The notes under the pieces are model-generated. The model searched no databases. It was not told the origin of the DNA and worked only from the letters and a program-made list of their open reading frames with translations. 64,000 bases of DNA, taken from the NCBI GenBank assembly GCA_964276095.1, contig CAXYDR010000003.1, forward strand, positions 992,001 to 1,056,000, written 5' to 3'. Source of the DNA: GCA-2733415 sp964276095 (GTDB lineage Bacteria; Bacteroidota; Bacteroidia; Flavobacteriales; Flavobacteriaceae). This document shows positions 32,955 through 41,757 of the stretch, one piece after another; the first letter of the stretch is position 1, and each line of letters starts with the position of its first letter. The position numbers and the translations under genes were made by a program.

Positions 32955-33388
32955 TATTTAAAATATAAAGGGCTATTACTGTCACAATCACTTGGACATG
33001 GATGAGTAACATCATAAATTCCAGAATCTAAACTAGTAGGATTCTTTTCATTTTTAATAATATCACTATGCACTTTTGTTTTATCATCGTAAGTAGTACC
33101 TACAATAGCTAGTTTTTCTCCGTAACCGTTGTCTTTCCCTGTACCATTAGTAGTATCAATAGCTAAATAACTACGTACTCCAGCGTTTGGCAACATAGTT
33201 TCATCTAGTATATAACTTCCACTTGCGTGTTTTACTAGTATCTTCATTTCTTTTAGTAATTCTGCTAAATCTAATGCTGGTATTAAAAAAGCTTTACAAT
33301 GGTCTGGGTTTTCACCTTGCCATAATTTTGTCCATTTTTCAGCATCTTCTAAGGTAATTGTGTTTCTGCTTGTTGTTACTTCACTCAT
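32954..33388 (-). CDS. Conserved-looking cytoplasmic protein of unknown function
   Basis: 144 residues, no signal peptide or membrane segment. It begins MSEVTTSRNTITLEDAEKWT and contains Cys residues near the end in a PCPSDCDSNSPLYF segment. No family is recognised. It is the first gene of the operon with the membrane protein and two-component genes, sharing 1 nt with the next gene. A minus-strand TATATTTG (33508 to 33501) may start the transcript about 105 nt upstream. Confidence 0.55.
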   Translation of the reverse strand: MSEVTTSRNTITLEDAEKWTKLWQGENPDHCKAFLIPALDLAELLKEMKILVKHASGSYILDETMLPNAGVRSYLAIDTTNGTGKDNGYGEKLAIVGTTYDDKTKVHSDIIKNEKNPTSLDSGIYDVTHPCPSDCDSNSPLYFK

Positions 33389-33761
33389 AGTTTTGGTTTT
33401 TATATTTAGTTAATTAAATGATCTATTAATATGCTCACAAACCTACTTTCTTAAATAGTTAAAGGGACATTTCTTTAATTTGATTAGCATTAATTTATTT
33501 CAAATATACATATGTTAACCGCTAAAAAAAAAAGGAAAATTCATCAAAATTTAATTCCTTTCAACTATAAAAATAAGTTCGCTAGTTGTCAGTAACTTAC
33601 ATTACATCGTACCCATTTATTTAAAAATGTTACCCGCAAATATGAGTATTTATCATCAATAATAACTAGGTATTTCTACGTGGTTTATTTTTAGCGAATT
33701 TTTACGTTAAAAATAACAATAGCTGTACACTAGTTTTGAAATTCAATTAATACTCAAAACT
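33389..33761. promoter_or_regulatory. Divergent promoter region
   Basis: This 373-bp gap has no gene. It holds a minus-strand -7 box TATATTTG at 33501-33508 for the four-gene operon and a plus-strand TAGTTTTG at 33731-33738 for the 33762 gene. Clear -33 elements are not seen for either. Confidence 0.5.
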
Positions 33762-34115
33762 ATGTATACTTTAACAGTAAATAATAACTACAGCCAAGAT
33801 ATTGGAACATCTAATGGTGTGACCATATCAAAAGGAAAAAACCATGTGTTTAATGATCGTGGTTCTATAATTTTAAGCGTTCCTGGTATGGGAGAAATGA
33901 ACTTTATTGATTTAGGCAACAAAAAATTACCGGGATACCCTGAACCAAAACAAACATGGGGAGTTTTAGCTAGATACCGCACTATAGAGGCGTATTATAG
34001 ATATGAAGGAGGTGGCGAACTTACAGCAACTTTTGACAATTTAGGTACTTGTACACTTACAACAGCTAATGGAACAATGATACCAATTGCATTAGAAGAC
34101 TTCATTATAAAATAA
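33762..34115 (+). CDS. Small protein of unknown function
   Basis: 117 residues, beginning MYTLTVNNNYSQDIGTSNGV, beta-rich with many Gly, Asn and Thr residues and no signal peptide. Unrecognised. It is transcribed toward the tail-collar protein gene and may be expressed with it, although a TACTTTTG box at 34183-34190 suggests that the latter has its own promoter. Confidence 0.55.
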   Translation: MYTLTVNNNYSQDIGTSNGVTISKGKNHVFNDRGSIILSVPGMGEMNFIDLGNKKLPGYPEPKQTWGVLARYRTIEAYYRYEGGGELTATFDNLGTCTLTTANGTMIPIALEDFIIK

Positions 34116-34134
34116 AACTAGGGGTAACTACCTG

Positions 34135-34170
34135 TTTTTATATACTGAGTATTATACTCGCATATAAAAA
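34135..34170. terminator. Imperfect hairpin between 34115 and 34237
   Basis: Arms TTTTTATAT / ATATAAAAA enclose an inner GAGTA-TTA-TACTC stem. A possible terminator after the 33762 gene. Confidence 0.35.
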
Positions 34171-34236
34171 GAGCGAACCCAATACTTTTGACTAAACAAA
34201 TAACAAATCAATTTTAAACTTTAAAAACAACAAATT

Positions 34237-34788
34237 ATGGAACCATTTTTAGCACAAATCGTTATGTTCGGAGGAAATTTTGCACCAAGAGGTTGGGCAT
34301 TCTGCGAAGGGCAACTATTACCAATATCACAAAATACAGCATTATTTTCATTATTAGGAACTACTTACGGAGGTGACGGAAGAACCACCTTTGGATTACC
34401 AGATTTAAGAGGGCGAATTCCTGTTGGACCAGGTAACGGACCAGGTTTAAGTAGTTATCGTCAAGGACCAGGAGGAGGTCGTGAACAAGTTAATTTGAAT
34501 ACAACAAACTTACCAGCACATTCACATTCAGCAACGGCAACAGTTAAAGCTGCTTTTACACCACCAGCAGGAGGAGGAAACACAAATAGTCCAAGTGGCT
34601 CAAATTTTTCAGGAGTTGCTGGAACTAACGTGTATTCTAATCAAGCAACAAATGTTAATATGGCAGGTAATAATGTAGCTGTTTCTCTTGGAGAAACTGG
34701 AGGAAATATTCCTTTTAGCATTGTTCAACCTTGGTGTTCAGTACAATTTATTATAGCTTTACAAGGAGTTTTTCCTTCGAGAAGTTAA
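34237..34788 (+). CDS. Phage tail-collar domain protein (microcystin-dependent-protein type)
   Basis: 183 residues. The N-terminal tail-collar domain (2-60) is diagnostic: MEPFLAQIVMFGGNFAPRGW, then FCEGQLLPISQNTALFSLLG, TTYGGDGRTTFGLPDLRGR. A Gly/Pro/Asn-rich middle and a C-terminal VQPWCSVQFIIALQGVFPSR strand follow, the standard ending of the MdpB-like family. Stand-alone copies are common in bacterial genomes and are thought to be adhesive or contractile-structure parts, with no prophage needed. No other phage structural gene lies nearby, so it is not evidence for a prophage here. Followed by a terminator. Confidence 0.85.
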   Translation: MEPFLAQIVMFGGNFAPRGWAFCEGQLLPISQNTALFSLLGTTYGGDGRTTFGLPDLRGRIPVGPGNGPGLSSYRQGPGGGREQVNLNTTNLPAHSHSATATVKAAFTPPAGGGNTNSPSGSNFSGVAGTNVYSNQATNVNMAGNNVAVSLGETGGNIPFSIVQPWCSVQFIIALQGVFPSRS

Positions 34789-34802
34789 TTATAATCAGTT
34801 AC

Positions 34803-34835
34803 AAAAACCAACTTCTATCGGAGTTGGTTTTTTTG
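34803..34835 (+). terminator. Rho-independent terminator
   Basis: The stem AAAAACCAACT / AGTTGGTTTTT with a TCTATCGG-like loop is followed by a T run, after the tail-collar gene. Confidence 0.8.
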
Positions 34836-34946
34836 TGTTATATCGAGATAATTTTAATTTTTTAAAAATTTGTTAATTTTATAACGATATTTGTAATTGA
34901 AACCTTTTGAGTTAGGAATTTTTACTTGAAAATCAAAAAACTAATT

Positions 34947-37745
34947 ATGAAAAAATTATTACTTTTTAAAGTATTGTTTTTGTCTTTATTCTCGGCCTTT
35001 GGTCAGATAACAAAAACGGATGCTACAGCCCAAACGCTGAACGCATCAATAGCCACACGAAATTTAGTCTTTACGGCTGGAGATTTTGCAGGTTGTACTT
35101 CCTTAACTGAAGTCGAATTAGATTTGACTTTAACATTAACTAATTTATCAAGCTGTAATGCTGGAGCTTTTGGTGTTCACAACGATATCGCAGTTTCTTT
35201 ACAATCTCCATCTGGAACTGTTGTACACTTAGTGCAGGATTTCTCAGGGATTTTATTGGGTTCACCTCCGCCACAGATTACCTATCAAGATGCTGGCTTC
35301 CCAACAATATTTCAACAAACGGCAACATATGATGATGATGCTACTTTATTAGCTGATGATCAAACTTCTTTTGGAGTTGGAACTTGGAAACCTCATAATC
35401 CATTAAGTGCTTTTGACGGTGAAAACCCTGTTGGAACTTGGATTTTACGTGTCGCAGATGGTAGAAATCAAGGTTTTCCAGATTTTACATGTTATGTAAA
35501 TTCTGCTCTTCGAGTTTCATGTGGAGCTCCTTGTACTAATCCAGATATACCGTCAGCTATTTCAGCTACACCATCATCTATATGTACGGGGAATACGACA
35601 AACTTATCTTGGTCTGGTGCTTTAAATGACGCTACACAATGGCATATTTATACAGGTTCATGTGGAGGAACACAAGTTGGTACTTCAGCTACCAATTCTT
35701 TTACAACTGCAGTGTTAACAGGAAACACAACATTCTATATTCGTGGAGAAGATGGCGCAGGGTGTGTAGATGAGTCTACTGGCTCTTGTGGAATGGTAAC
35801 AGTTAACGTTAACGCAATTGACGATGCTTCATTCACTTATGCTTCTTCTGCATATTGTGCAGATGCTACAGATCCAACACCAACAATCACTGGATTAGGT
35901 GGAGGTACATTTAGCTCTACTGCAGGTTTATCTATTAATGCTGCAACAGGAATTATTGATGTGAGTGCATCAACACCTTCAACATATACAGTAACGTATA
36001 CTACGGCTGGAACTTGTCCGAATAGTAGTGGAGTTAGTGTTACAGTAAACGCAATAGACAACGCTTCATTTAACTATTCAGCTTCTGCATATTGTGCAAA
36101 CGATACAGATCCAACTCCTACAATTACAGGTCTAGCTGGAGGAACATTTAGCTCTACTGCAGGTTTATCTATTAATGCTGCAACAGGAATTATTGATGTG
36201 AGTGTATCAACACCTTCAACATATACAGTAACGTATACTACGGCTGGAACTTGTCCGAATAGTAGTGGAGTTAGTGTTACAGTGAATGCATTAGATGATG
36301 CTTCATTCACTTATCCAGCTTCAACATATTGTGTAGATGATACTGATCCAGCTGCAACTATAACTGGAGTATTAGGAGGAACATTCTCAAGTACACCAGG
36401 ATTATCAATCAATGCAGGAACAGGAAATATTGATGTTTCTGCAAGTACTCCAGGTATATATACAGTTACTTATACAACTGCAGGTTCTTGTCCAAATAGT
36501 TCAGGTGTAAGTGTTACAGTGAATGCATTAGATGATGCTTCATTCACTTATGCTTCTTCTGCATATTGTGCAGATGCTACAGATCCAACACCAACAATCA
36601 CTGGATTAGGTGGAGGTACATTTAGCTCTACTGCAGGTTTATCTATTAATGCTGCAACAGGAATTATTGATGTGAGTGCATCAACACCTTCAACATATAC
36701 AGTAACGTATACTACAGCTGGAACTTGTCCGAATAGTAGTGGAGTTAGTGTTACAGTAAACGCAATAGACAACGCTTCATTTAACTATTCAGCTTCTGCA
36801 TATTGTGCAAACGATACAGATCCAACTCCTACAATTACAGGTCTAGCTGGAGGAACATTTAGCTCTACTGCAGGTTTATCTATTAATGCTGCAACAGGAA
36901 TTATTGATGTGAGTGTATCAACACCTTCAACATATACAGTAACGTATACTACGGCTGGAACTTGTCCAAACAGTTCAGGAGTTAGTGTTACAGTGAATGC
37001 ATTAGATGATGCTTCATTCACTTATCCAGCTTCAACATATTGTGTAGATGATACTGATCCAGCTGCAACTATAACTGGAGTATTAGGAGGAACATTCTCA
37101 AGTACACCAGGATTATCAATCAATGCAGGAACAGGAAATATTGATGTTTCTGCAAGTACTCCAGGTATATATACAGTTACTTATACAACTGCAGGTTCTT
37201 GTCCAAATAGTTCAGGTGTAAGTGTTACAGTGAATGCATTGGATGATGCTTCGTTCACTTATGCTTCTTCTGCATATGCAGTTGACGATAGTGATCCAAC
37301 TCCAACAATTACAGGTTTAGCAGGTGGAACATTTAGTTCAACAGCAGGTTTATCTATTAATGCTGCAACAGGAGTAATTGATGTATCTGCTTCAACAATT
37401 GCAATATATACAGTTACTTATACAACGGCAGGAACTTGCCCGAATTCAAGTAATGTTTCAGTAGAAATCACAGTTTCTTTAGGTATTAATGAAAACATAC
37501 TAGGAGCTAATATAGGTTTATACCCTAACCCTAATAAAGGTAATTTTACATTAAACTATTCAGGTAAAGAGCAATTAAAAGAATTGCAAGTGATGGATAT
37601 GTTAGGAAAAAGAGTACAAACGATATCATTAGAGAATTTTGATAATACTCAAGAAATGAACTTAACAGCATTAGCAAAAGGAATGTATTTTATTACAATA
37701 CAATCAGCATCTGCTAAAGTAACTAAGAGAATGATTATTGAGTAA
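34947..37745 (+). CDS. Secreted P-domain protein with seven near-identical Ig-like repeats and a T9SS type A sorting domain
   Basis: 932 residues from ATG 34947 (MKKLLLFKVLFLSLFSAFGQ), a signal peptide; the frame runs back to 34926. Residues 20-195 are a proprotein-convertase P-domain-like jelly roll (VGTWILRVADGRNQGFPDFT). An Ig-like domain follows (to about 285). Then come seven repeats of about 79 residues, each DASFTYASSAYCADATDPTP-like with FSSTAGLSINAATG and YTVTYTTAGTCPNSSGVSVT. The C-terminus (IGLYPNPNKGNFTLNYSG, MYFITIQSASAKVTKRMIIE) is a type A sorting domain. It is probably a surface adhesin or a shielding repeat protein. The repeats arose by recent DNA duplication (see the repeat feature). 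Confidence 0.9.
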   Translation: MKKLLLFKVLFLSLFSAFGQITKTDATAQTLNASIATRNLVFTAGDFAGCTSLTEVELDLTLTLTNLSSCNAGAFGVHNDIAVSLQSPSGTVVHLVQDFSGILLGSPPPQITYQDAGFPTIFQQTATYDDDATLLADDQTSFGVGTWKPHNPLSAFDGENPVGTWILRVADGRNQGFPDFTCYVNSALRVSCGAPCTNPDIPSAISATPSSICTGNTTNLSWSGALNDATQWHIYTGSCGGTQVGTSATNSFTTAVLTGNTTFYIRGEDGAGCVDESTGSCGMVTVNVNAIDDASFTYASSAYCADATDPTPTITGLGGGTFSSTAGLSINAATGIIDVSASTPSTYTVTYTTAGTCPNSSGVSVTVNAIDNASFNYSASAYCANDTDPTPTITGLAGGTFSSTAGLSINAATGIIDVSVSTPSTYTVTYTTAGTCPNSSGVSVTVNALDDASFTYPASTYCVDDTDPAATITGVLGGTFSSTPGLSINAGTGNIDVSASTPGIYTVTYTTAGSCPNSSGVSVTVNALDDASFTYASSAYCADATDPTPTITGLGGGTFSSTAGLSINAATGIIDVSASTPSTYTVTYTTAGTCPNSSGVSVTVNAIDNASFNYSASAYCANDTDPTPTITGLAGGTFSSTAGLSINAATGIIDVSVSTPSTYTVTYTTAGTCPNSSGVSVTVNALDDASFTYPASTYCVDDTDPAATITGVLGGTFSSTPGLSINAGTGNIDVSASTPGIYTVTYTTAGSCPNSSGVSVTVNALDDASFTYASSAYAVDDSDPTPTITGLAGGTFSSTAGLSINAATGVIDVSASTIAIYTVTYTTAGTCPNSSNVSVEITVSLGINENILGANIGLYPNPNKGNFTLNYSGKEQLKELQVMDMLGKRVQTISLENFDNTQEMNLTALAKGMYFITIQSASAKVTKRMIIE
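35820..37241 (+). repeat. 711-bp tandem duplication inside the repeat protein gene
   Basis: Bases 35820-36530 and 36531-37241 are almost identical at the DNA level. Each half consists of three 237-bp units in the order A-B-C that differ more from one another than the halves do. A seventh, diverged unit follows. The pattern indicates one recent duplication of an older three-unit array. Confidence 0.9.
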
Positions 37746-37767
37746 TTAACTAATAATTTATAAATAA

Positions 37768-37801
37768 AAAAGTGCCACGATGTATATCGTGGCACTTTTT
37801 G
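37768..37801 (+). terminator. Rho-independent terminator
   Basis: The stem AAAAAGTGCCACGAT / ATCGTGGCACTTTTT closes on a GTAT loop and ends in T residues, after the repeat protein gene. Confidence 0.85.
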
Positions 37802-37873
37802 TTTATGATAATTTTAAAAAAAACTTACATCATTTCTAAATGATTCAGATAAAACATTAACCAATTTCTGTAT

Positions 37874-37903
37874 AAAAAAAGCGGCTAATTAGCCGCTTTT
37901 TTT
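37874..37903 (-). terminator. Terminator of leuS
   Basis: The palindromic stem AAAGCGGCTAATTAGCCGCTTT is flanked by A and T runs, 23 nt from the leuS stop. Confidence 0.8.
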
Positions 37904-37925
37904 ATGTCATTTTCTTAAGTATCGT

Positions 37926-40900
37926 TTACCCAACTAAGTTGATAATCTTCCCAGGAACTATAATTACTTTTTTAGGTGTTCTACCGTCCAATTGTTTTTG
38001 AGTTCGTTCATCTGCCATAACAGTTTTTTCAATATCGTCTTTACCCATATCTAAAGGTAATTCTAACATAAAACGCATTTTACCGTTAAAGGAAACTGGA
38101 TAGTTTTTACTACTCTCTACCAAATGCTTTTCATCACATATTGGGAAAGCAGCTTCTGATACAGAATTAGCACTTCCTAATTGCGCCCATAACTCTTCTG
38201 CTATATGTGGAGCATAAGGAGCCATTAACACTGCTAATGGTTCTAATATCTCTTTAGCACTACATTTTTGAGCAGTTAACTCATTCACACAAATCATAAA
38301 TGTAGATACTGACGTATTAAAAGAGAAATTCTCAATGTCCTCAGATACCTTTTTAATGGTTTTATGTAATGTCTTTAAATTTTCTTTTGTTGGTGCAGCG
38401 TCAGTAACTTTTAACCCGTTATCATCTACATACAGTTTCCATAGTTTCTTTAAGAAGTTATGTACTCCTGTAATACCAGCAGTATTCCAAGGTTTTGCTT
38501 GTTCTAAAGGTCCTAAAAACATTTCGTATAAACGTAAGGTATCAGCTCCATAACGCTCACAGATTTCATCTGGGTTTACTACGTTATATTTAGACTTCGA
38601 CATCTTTTCAACCTCACGGCCTACAATGTATTTACCCTCTTCTAAAATAAATTCAGCGTCCTTAAAATCTTGATTTAGAGGATGATTTTTAAATCCCTCT
38701 AAATCTAACTCATTAGAAGCATTTACTAAAGCAACATCTACATGATATGGTAATGGTGTAAAATCAGAGATGTGAGTTGAATACTTGGTTTCACCTTCTG
38801 GCAAACTCTTATTTACTAATTCAATTTGCTCAAGTAATGACTTTCGAATTTCATTCCATGATTCAGGAGAAATTGTTTTATTTTCTATTTGTTCAGCTAT
38901 ATTTTTACTTACTAAAACCGAAGAAGTAAAACTTCTAACTGCTGCATCTTCAAAATTCCCTGTAGATTTCTTTCCTATAGAAGGGATAGTATAAAGCCTA
39001 TATACAAATGCTGACGTTCCCAAAATCATTCCTTGGTTGATCATTTTTTTGAAAGGCTCATCTACTGATAAAAACTCTCTATCGTGTAAAAATTTTGTCC
39101 AAAAACGAGAATACAATAAGTGTCCTGTAGCATGTTCAGAACCTCCAATGTATAAATCTACATTCCCCCAGTAATCAAGCATTTCTTTGTTAGCAAATTC
39201 ACCTTCATTTTGTGAATCCATATAACGGAACATATACCATGAACTTCCTGCCCAACCTGGCATTGTATTTAATTCTAATGAAAAAACAGTTTCATTATTA
39301 ATCTTGTCATTAGAAACCACTTCATTTGAAGTAGTACACCAAGCCCAATCAGTTGCATTCCCTAATGGTGGTTCACCAGTTTCGGTTGGTAAATACTTTT
39401 CTACTTCTGGTAATTTAATTGGTAAATGAGCTGCATCAATCATTTGAGGCATTCCATCTTTATAATACACAGGGAAAGGTTCTCCCCAATAACGTTGGCG
39501 AGAAAAAACAGCATCACGCAAACGGTATTGTGTTTTCCCTACTCCTTGTCCTAATTCTTCTAATTTATATATCGCTAGTTTACCTGCTTTTTTAGCATTC
39601 AATCCGTTTAAGAAATCAGAATTTGCAATTTTTACTGATTTATCAGCATTTGCTGCTTCTGAAATATCTACTCCTTCTAAAATATTAGGAATAGCAATAT
39701 CAAAATGTTTCGCGAAATCATAATCACGCTGGTCACCACAAGGAACCGCCATAACTGCTCCGGTACCATAACTTGCCAATACATAATCACCAATCCAAAC
39801 TGGAATAGGTTCTTTAGTAAACGGATGTTCTGCATAAGTCCCTGTAAATACACCAGAAATGGTTTTAACATCGGCCATACGTTCACGCTCACTACGTTTT
39901 GAAGTAGATTCTATGTATGCATTTACAGCATCTTTTTGCTCATCCGTTACAATTTGTGACACCAACTCATGTTCTGGCGCTAAAGTCATAAACGACACCC
40001 CAAAAATTGTATCAGGACGTGTAGTAAACACTTCAATAGTAGCATCGTGATCATTTACATTAAATATCACTGAAGCCCCTACTGATTTCCCAATCCAATT
40101 GCGTTGAATTTCTTTTATAGAATCAGTCCAGTCTAAACTATCTTGATTGTAATCTATTCCGTTTAATAGACGTTCAGCATAAGCAGAAATACGCATGGAC
40201 CATTGCGTCATTTTCTTACGTACTACTTCATGTCCTCCACGTTCAGAAACGCCATTTACAATTTCGTCATTTGCTAAAACTGTTCCTAAAGCAGGACACC
40301 AGTTTACTTCCGTTTCTGCTAAAAATGTTAAACGGTATTGTAGTAATATTTGTTGTTGTTCTTTATCTGAAAAAGCATTCCATGATTCTGCTGTAAATGA
40401 TTGTATATCTTCATCACAAACAGCATTTACTGTTGCATTACCTGAAGTTTCAAATAGCGCTATTAATGTAGCTATATCTTCCGCTTTTTTAGAATCGTTA
40501 TTATACCATGAATTATACAACTGAATGAAAATCCATTGGGTATGTTTATAATAATCCGCATTTGAAGTACGTACTTCACGTGACCAATCAAAAGAGAATC
40601 CGATTTTATCCAACTGCTCTCTATAACGAGTAACATTAGTTTCTGTCGTTACCGCAGGATGCTGACCTGTTTGTATGGCATATTGTTCTGCAGGTAAACC
40701 AAAACTATCATATCCTTGCGGATGCAATACATTAAATCCTTGATGACGTTTGTAACGTGCGTATATATCACTTGCAATATATCCTAACGGATGCCCAACA
40801 TGTAAGCCTGCTCCCGAAGGGTAAGGAAACATATCTAGTACATAATACTTTGGTTTATCAGTACTATTTGAAGCTTTGAACGTTTGGTTTTCTGCCCAAT

Positions 40901-40943
40901 ACTTTTGCCACTTGGCTTCTATTTCGTTGAAATTATATTGCAT
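37926..40943 (-). CDS. leuS: Leucyl-tRNA synthetase
   Basis: 1005 residues from ATG 40943 (MQYNFNEIEAKWQKYWAENQ); an ATG six codons upstream is possible. Class I synthetase signatures: HIGH-type HVGH in YPSGAGLHVGHPLGYIASDI near residue 50, the editing domain with TTRPDTIFGVSF and GTGAVMAVPCGDQRDYDFA, and KMSKS in EVEKMSKSKYNVVNPDEI. The protein is longer than E. coli LeuRS (860) because of an insertion before the KMSKS loop (around FEDAAVRSFTSSVLV and YSTHISDFTPL) and another near the editing domain, as in other Bacteroidota. It charges tRNA-Leu in the cytoplasm. A minus-strand TAGATTTG at 41000-41007 is the likely -7 box. Confidence 0.95.
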   Translation of the reverse strand: MQYNFNEIEAKWQKYWAENQTFKASNSTDKPKYYVLDMFPYPSGAGLHVGHPLGYIASDIYARYKRHQGFNVLHPQGYDSFGLPAEQYAIQTGQHPAVTTETNVTRYREQLDKIGFSFDWSREVRTSNADYYKHTQWIFIQLYNSWYNNDSKKAEDIATLIALFETSGNATVNAVCDEDIQSFTAESWNAFSDKEQQQILLQYRLTFLAETEVNWCPALGTVLANDEIVNGVSERGGHEVVRKKMTQWSMRISAYAERLLNGIDYNQDSLDWTDSIKEIQRNWIGKSVGASVIFNVNDHDATIEVFTTRPDTIFGVSFMTLAPEHELVSQIVTDEQKDAVNAYIESTSKRSERERMADVKTISGVFTGTYAEHPFTKEPIPVWIGDYVLASYGTGAVMAVPCGDQRDYDFAKHFDIAIPNILEGVDISEAANADKSVKIANSDFLNGLNAKKAGKLAIYKLEELGQGVGKTQYRLRDAVFSRQRYWGEPFPVYYKDGMPQMIDAAHLPIKLPEVEKYLPTETGEPPLGNATDWAWCTTSNEVVSNDKINNETVFSLELNTMPGWAGSSWYMFRYMDSQNEGEFANKEMLDYWGNVDLYIGGSEHATGHLLYSRFWTKFLHDREFLSVDEPFKKMINQGMILGTSAFVYRLYTIPSIGKKSTGNFEDAAVRSFTSSVLVSKNIAEQIENKTISPESWNEIRKSLLEQIELVNKSLPEGETKYSTHISDFTPLPYHVDVALVNASNELDLEGFKNHPLNQDFKDAEFILEEGKYIVGREVEKMSKSKYNVVNPDEICERYGADTLRLYEMFLGPLEQAKPWNTAGITGVHNFLKKLWKLYVDDNGLKVTDAAPTKENLKTLHKTIKKVSEDIENFSFNTSVSTFMICVNELTAQKCSAKEILEPLAVLMAPYAPHIAEELWAQLGSANSVSEAAFPICDEKHLVESSKNYPVSFNGKMRFMLELPLDMGKDDIEKTVMADERTQKQLDGRTPKKVIIVPGKIINLVG

Positions 40944-41421
40944 TTTTTGTGTCTTATTCACACTTCGTTTTCAATACGAAGTAGTTGATTTTATGAGTGC
41001 AAATCTACTGTTAATGTAGCACAATGAAAAATTCATCGGAATTAAAAGATTTATGAAAAATACTTAAATGATAATGAAGCCATTTTTTTTATTTCGTATT
41101 AACTGTTTTAAAATTTTATCCCTCTAAAAACAATCGAGAATATTAGTGGTTAATATTAATTATACTACTGTTTTATAAACTATAAAAAAATTGTATCTTA
41201 GTGAAATAACTAATGACCTTAAACTTGTATTATTTAAAAAAAAATGAAAACAATTACGTAATTACATCGTAAATCAGTACCATTTTAACTTCATAACACA
41301 AGGAAAATATAAAAAAACTGCCTTAATTAGCGGCAAAAAAAAAGCTAATAATTTACCCCTCCCCAAAAAAAAGTAAGTAAACAAAAAATCGTGCTTTATA
41401 ATATCATTATCTTTAGGGTAA
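40944..41421. promoter_or_regulatory. Gene-free divergent region
   Basis: 478 bp without a gene, very AT rich. Contains the leuS -7 box (41000-41007, minus). No further structure is supported beyond poly-A tracts. Confidence 0.4.
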
Positions 41422-41757
41422 ATGAAAAAAACAATTATACTATTAACCATCTTTATTTGTAATTATTTAACTGTAATCGCACAGATTAATAAGGATTTTT
41501 TATGGATTGTATCGAGCAAAGCAAACAAGCCTGATATCATCCAAATAAAATATTTATGCAAATATACTTTGGAAGGCTATCATTATTCTCTACCTATTAA
41601 CAACTTCTACAATGCCAAACTACAATATGGTTTAGCTAAAAGCAAAGCACTAAAAAAACAAAAAGTAGATGTTATAAACAATAAAGAAACGATTATAACA
41701 CAACATAAGAAAAATGAAGGAAATATGTCTATAACAATATCATCTAAACTATGTTAA
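41422..41757 (+). CDS. Small secreted protein upstream of the sensor kinase
   Basis: 111 residues with a signal peptide (MKKTIILLTIFICNYLTVIA, cleavage near AQ). The mature 90 residues are Lys rich, with one Cys pair, and match no family that I recognise. It overlaps the histidine kinase gene by 7 nt, so it is translated with it; a role as an accessory or signal-binding partner of the propeller sensor is possible but only inferred. Confidence 0.55.
   Translation: MKKTIILLTIFICNYLTVIAQINKDFLWIVSSKANKPDIIQIKYLCKYTLEGYHYSLPINNFYNAKLQYGLAKSKALKKQKVDVINNKETIITQHKKNEGNMSITISSKLC

Noticed and set aside
34237..34788. Prophage suggested by the tail-collar protein
   Set aside because: No other phage structural, integrase or lysis genes are near; stand-alone tail-collar proteins are common in this phylum.
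35837..37021. Four minus-strand ORFs of 74-78 residues inside the repeat protein gene
   Set aside because: They are periodic antisense shadows of the 79-residue repeats.
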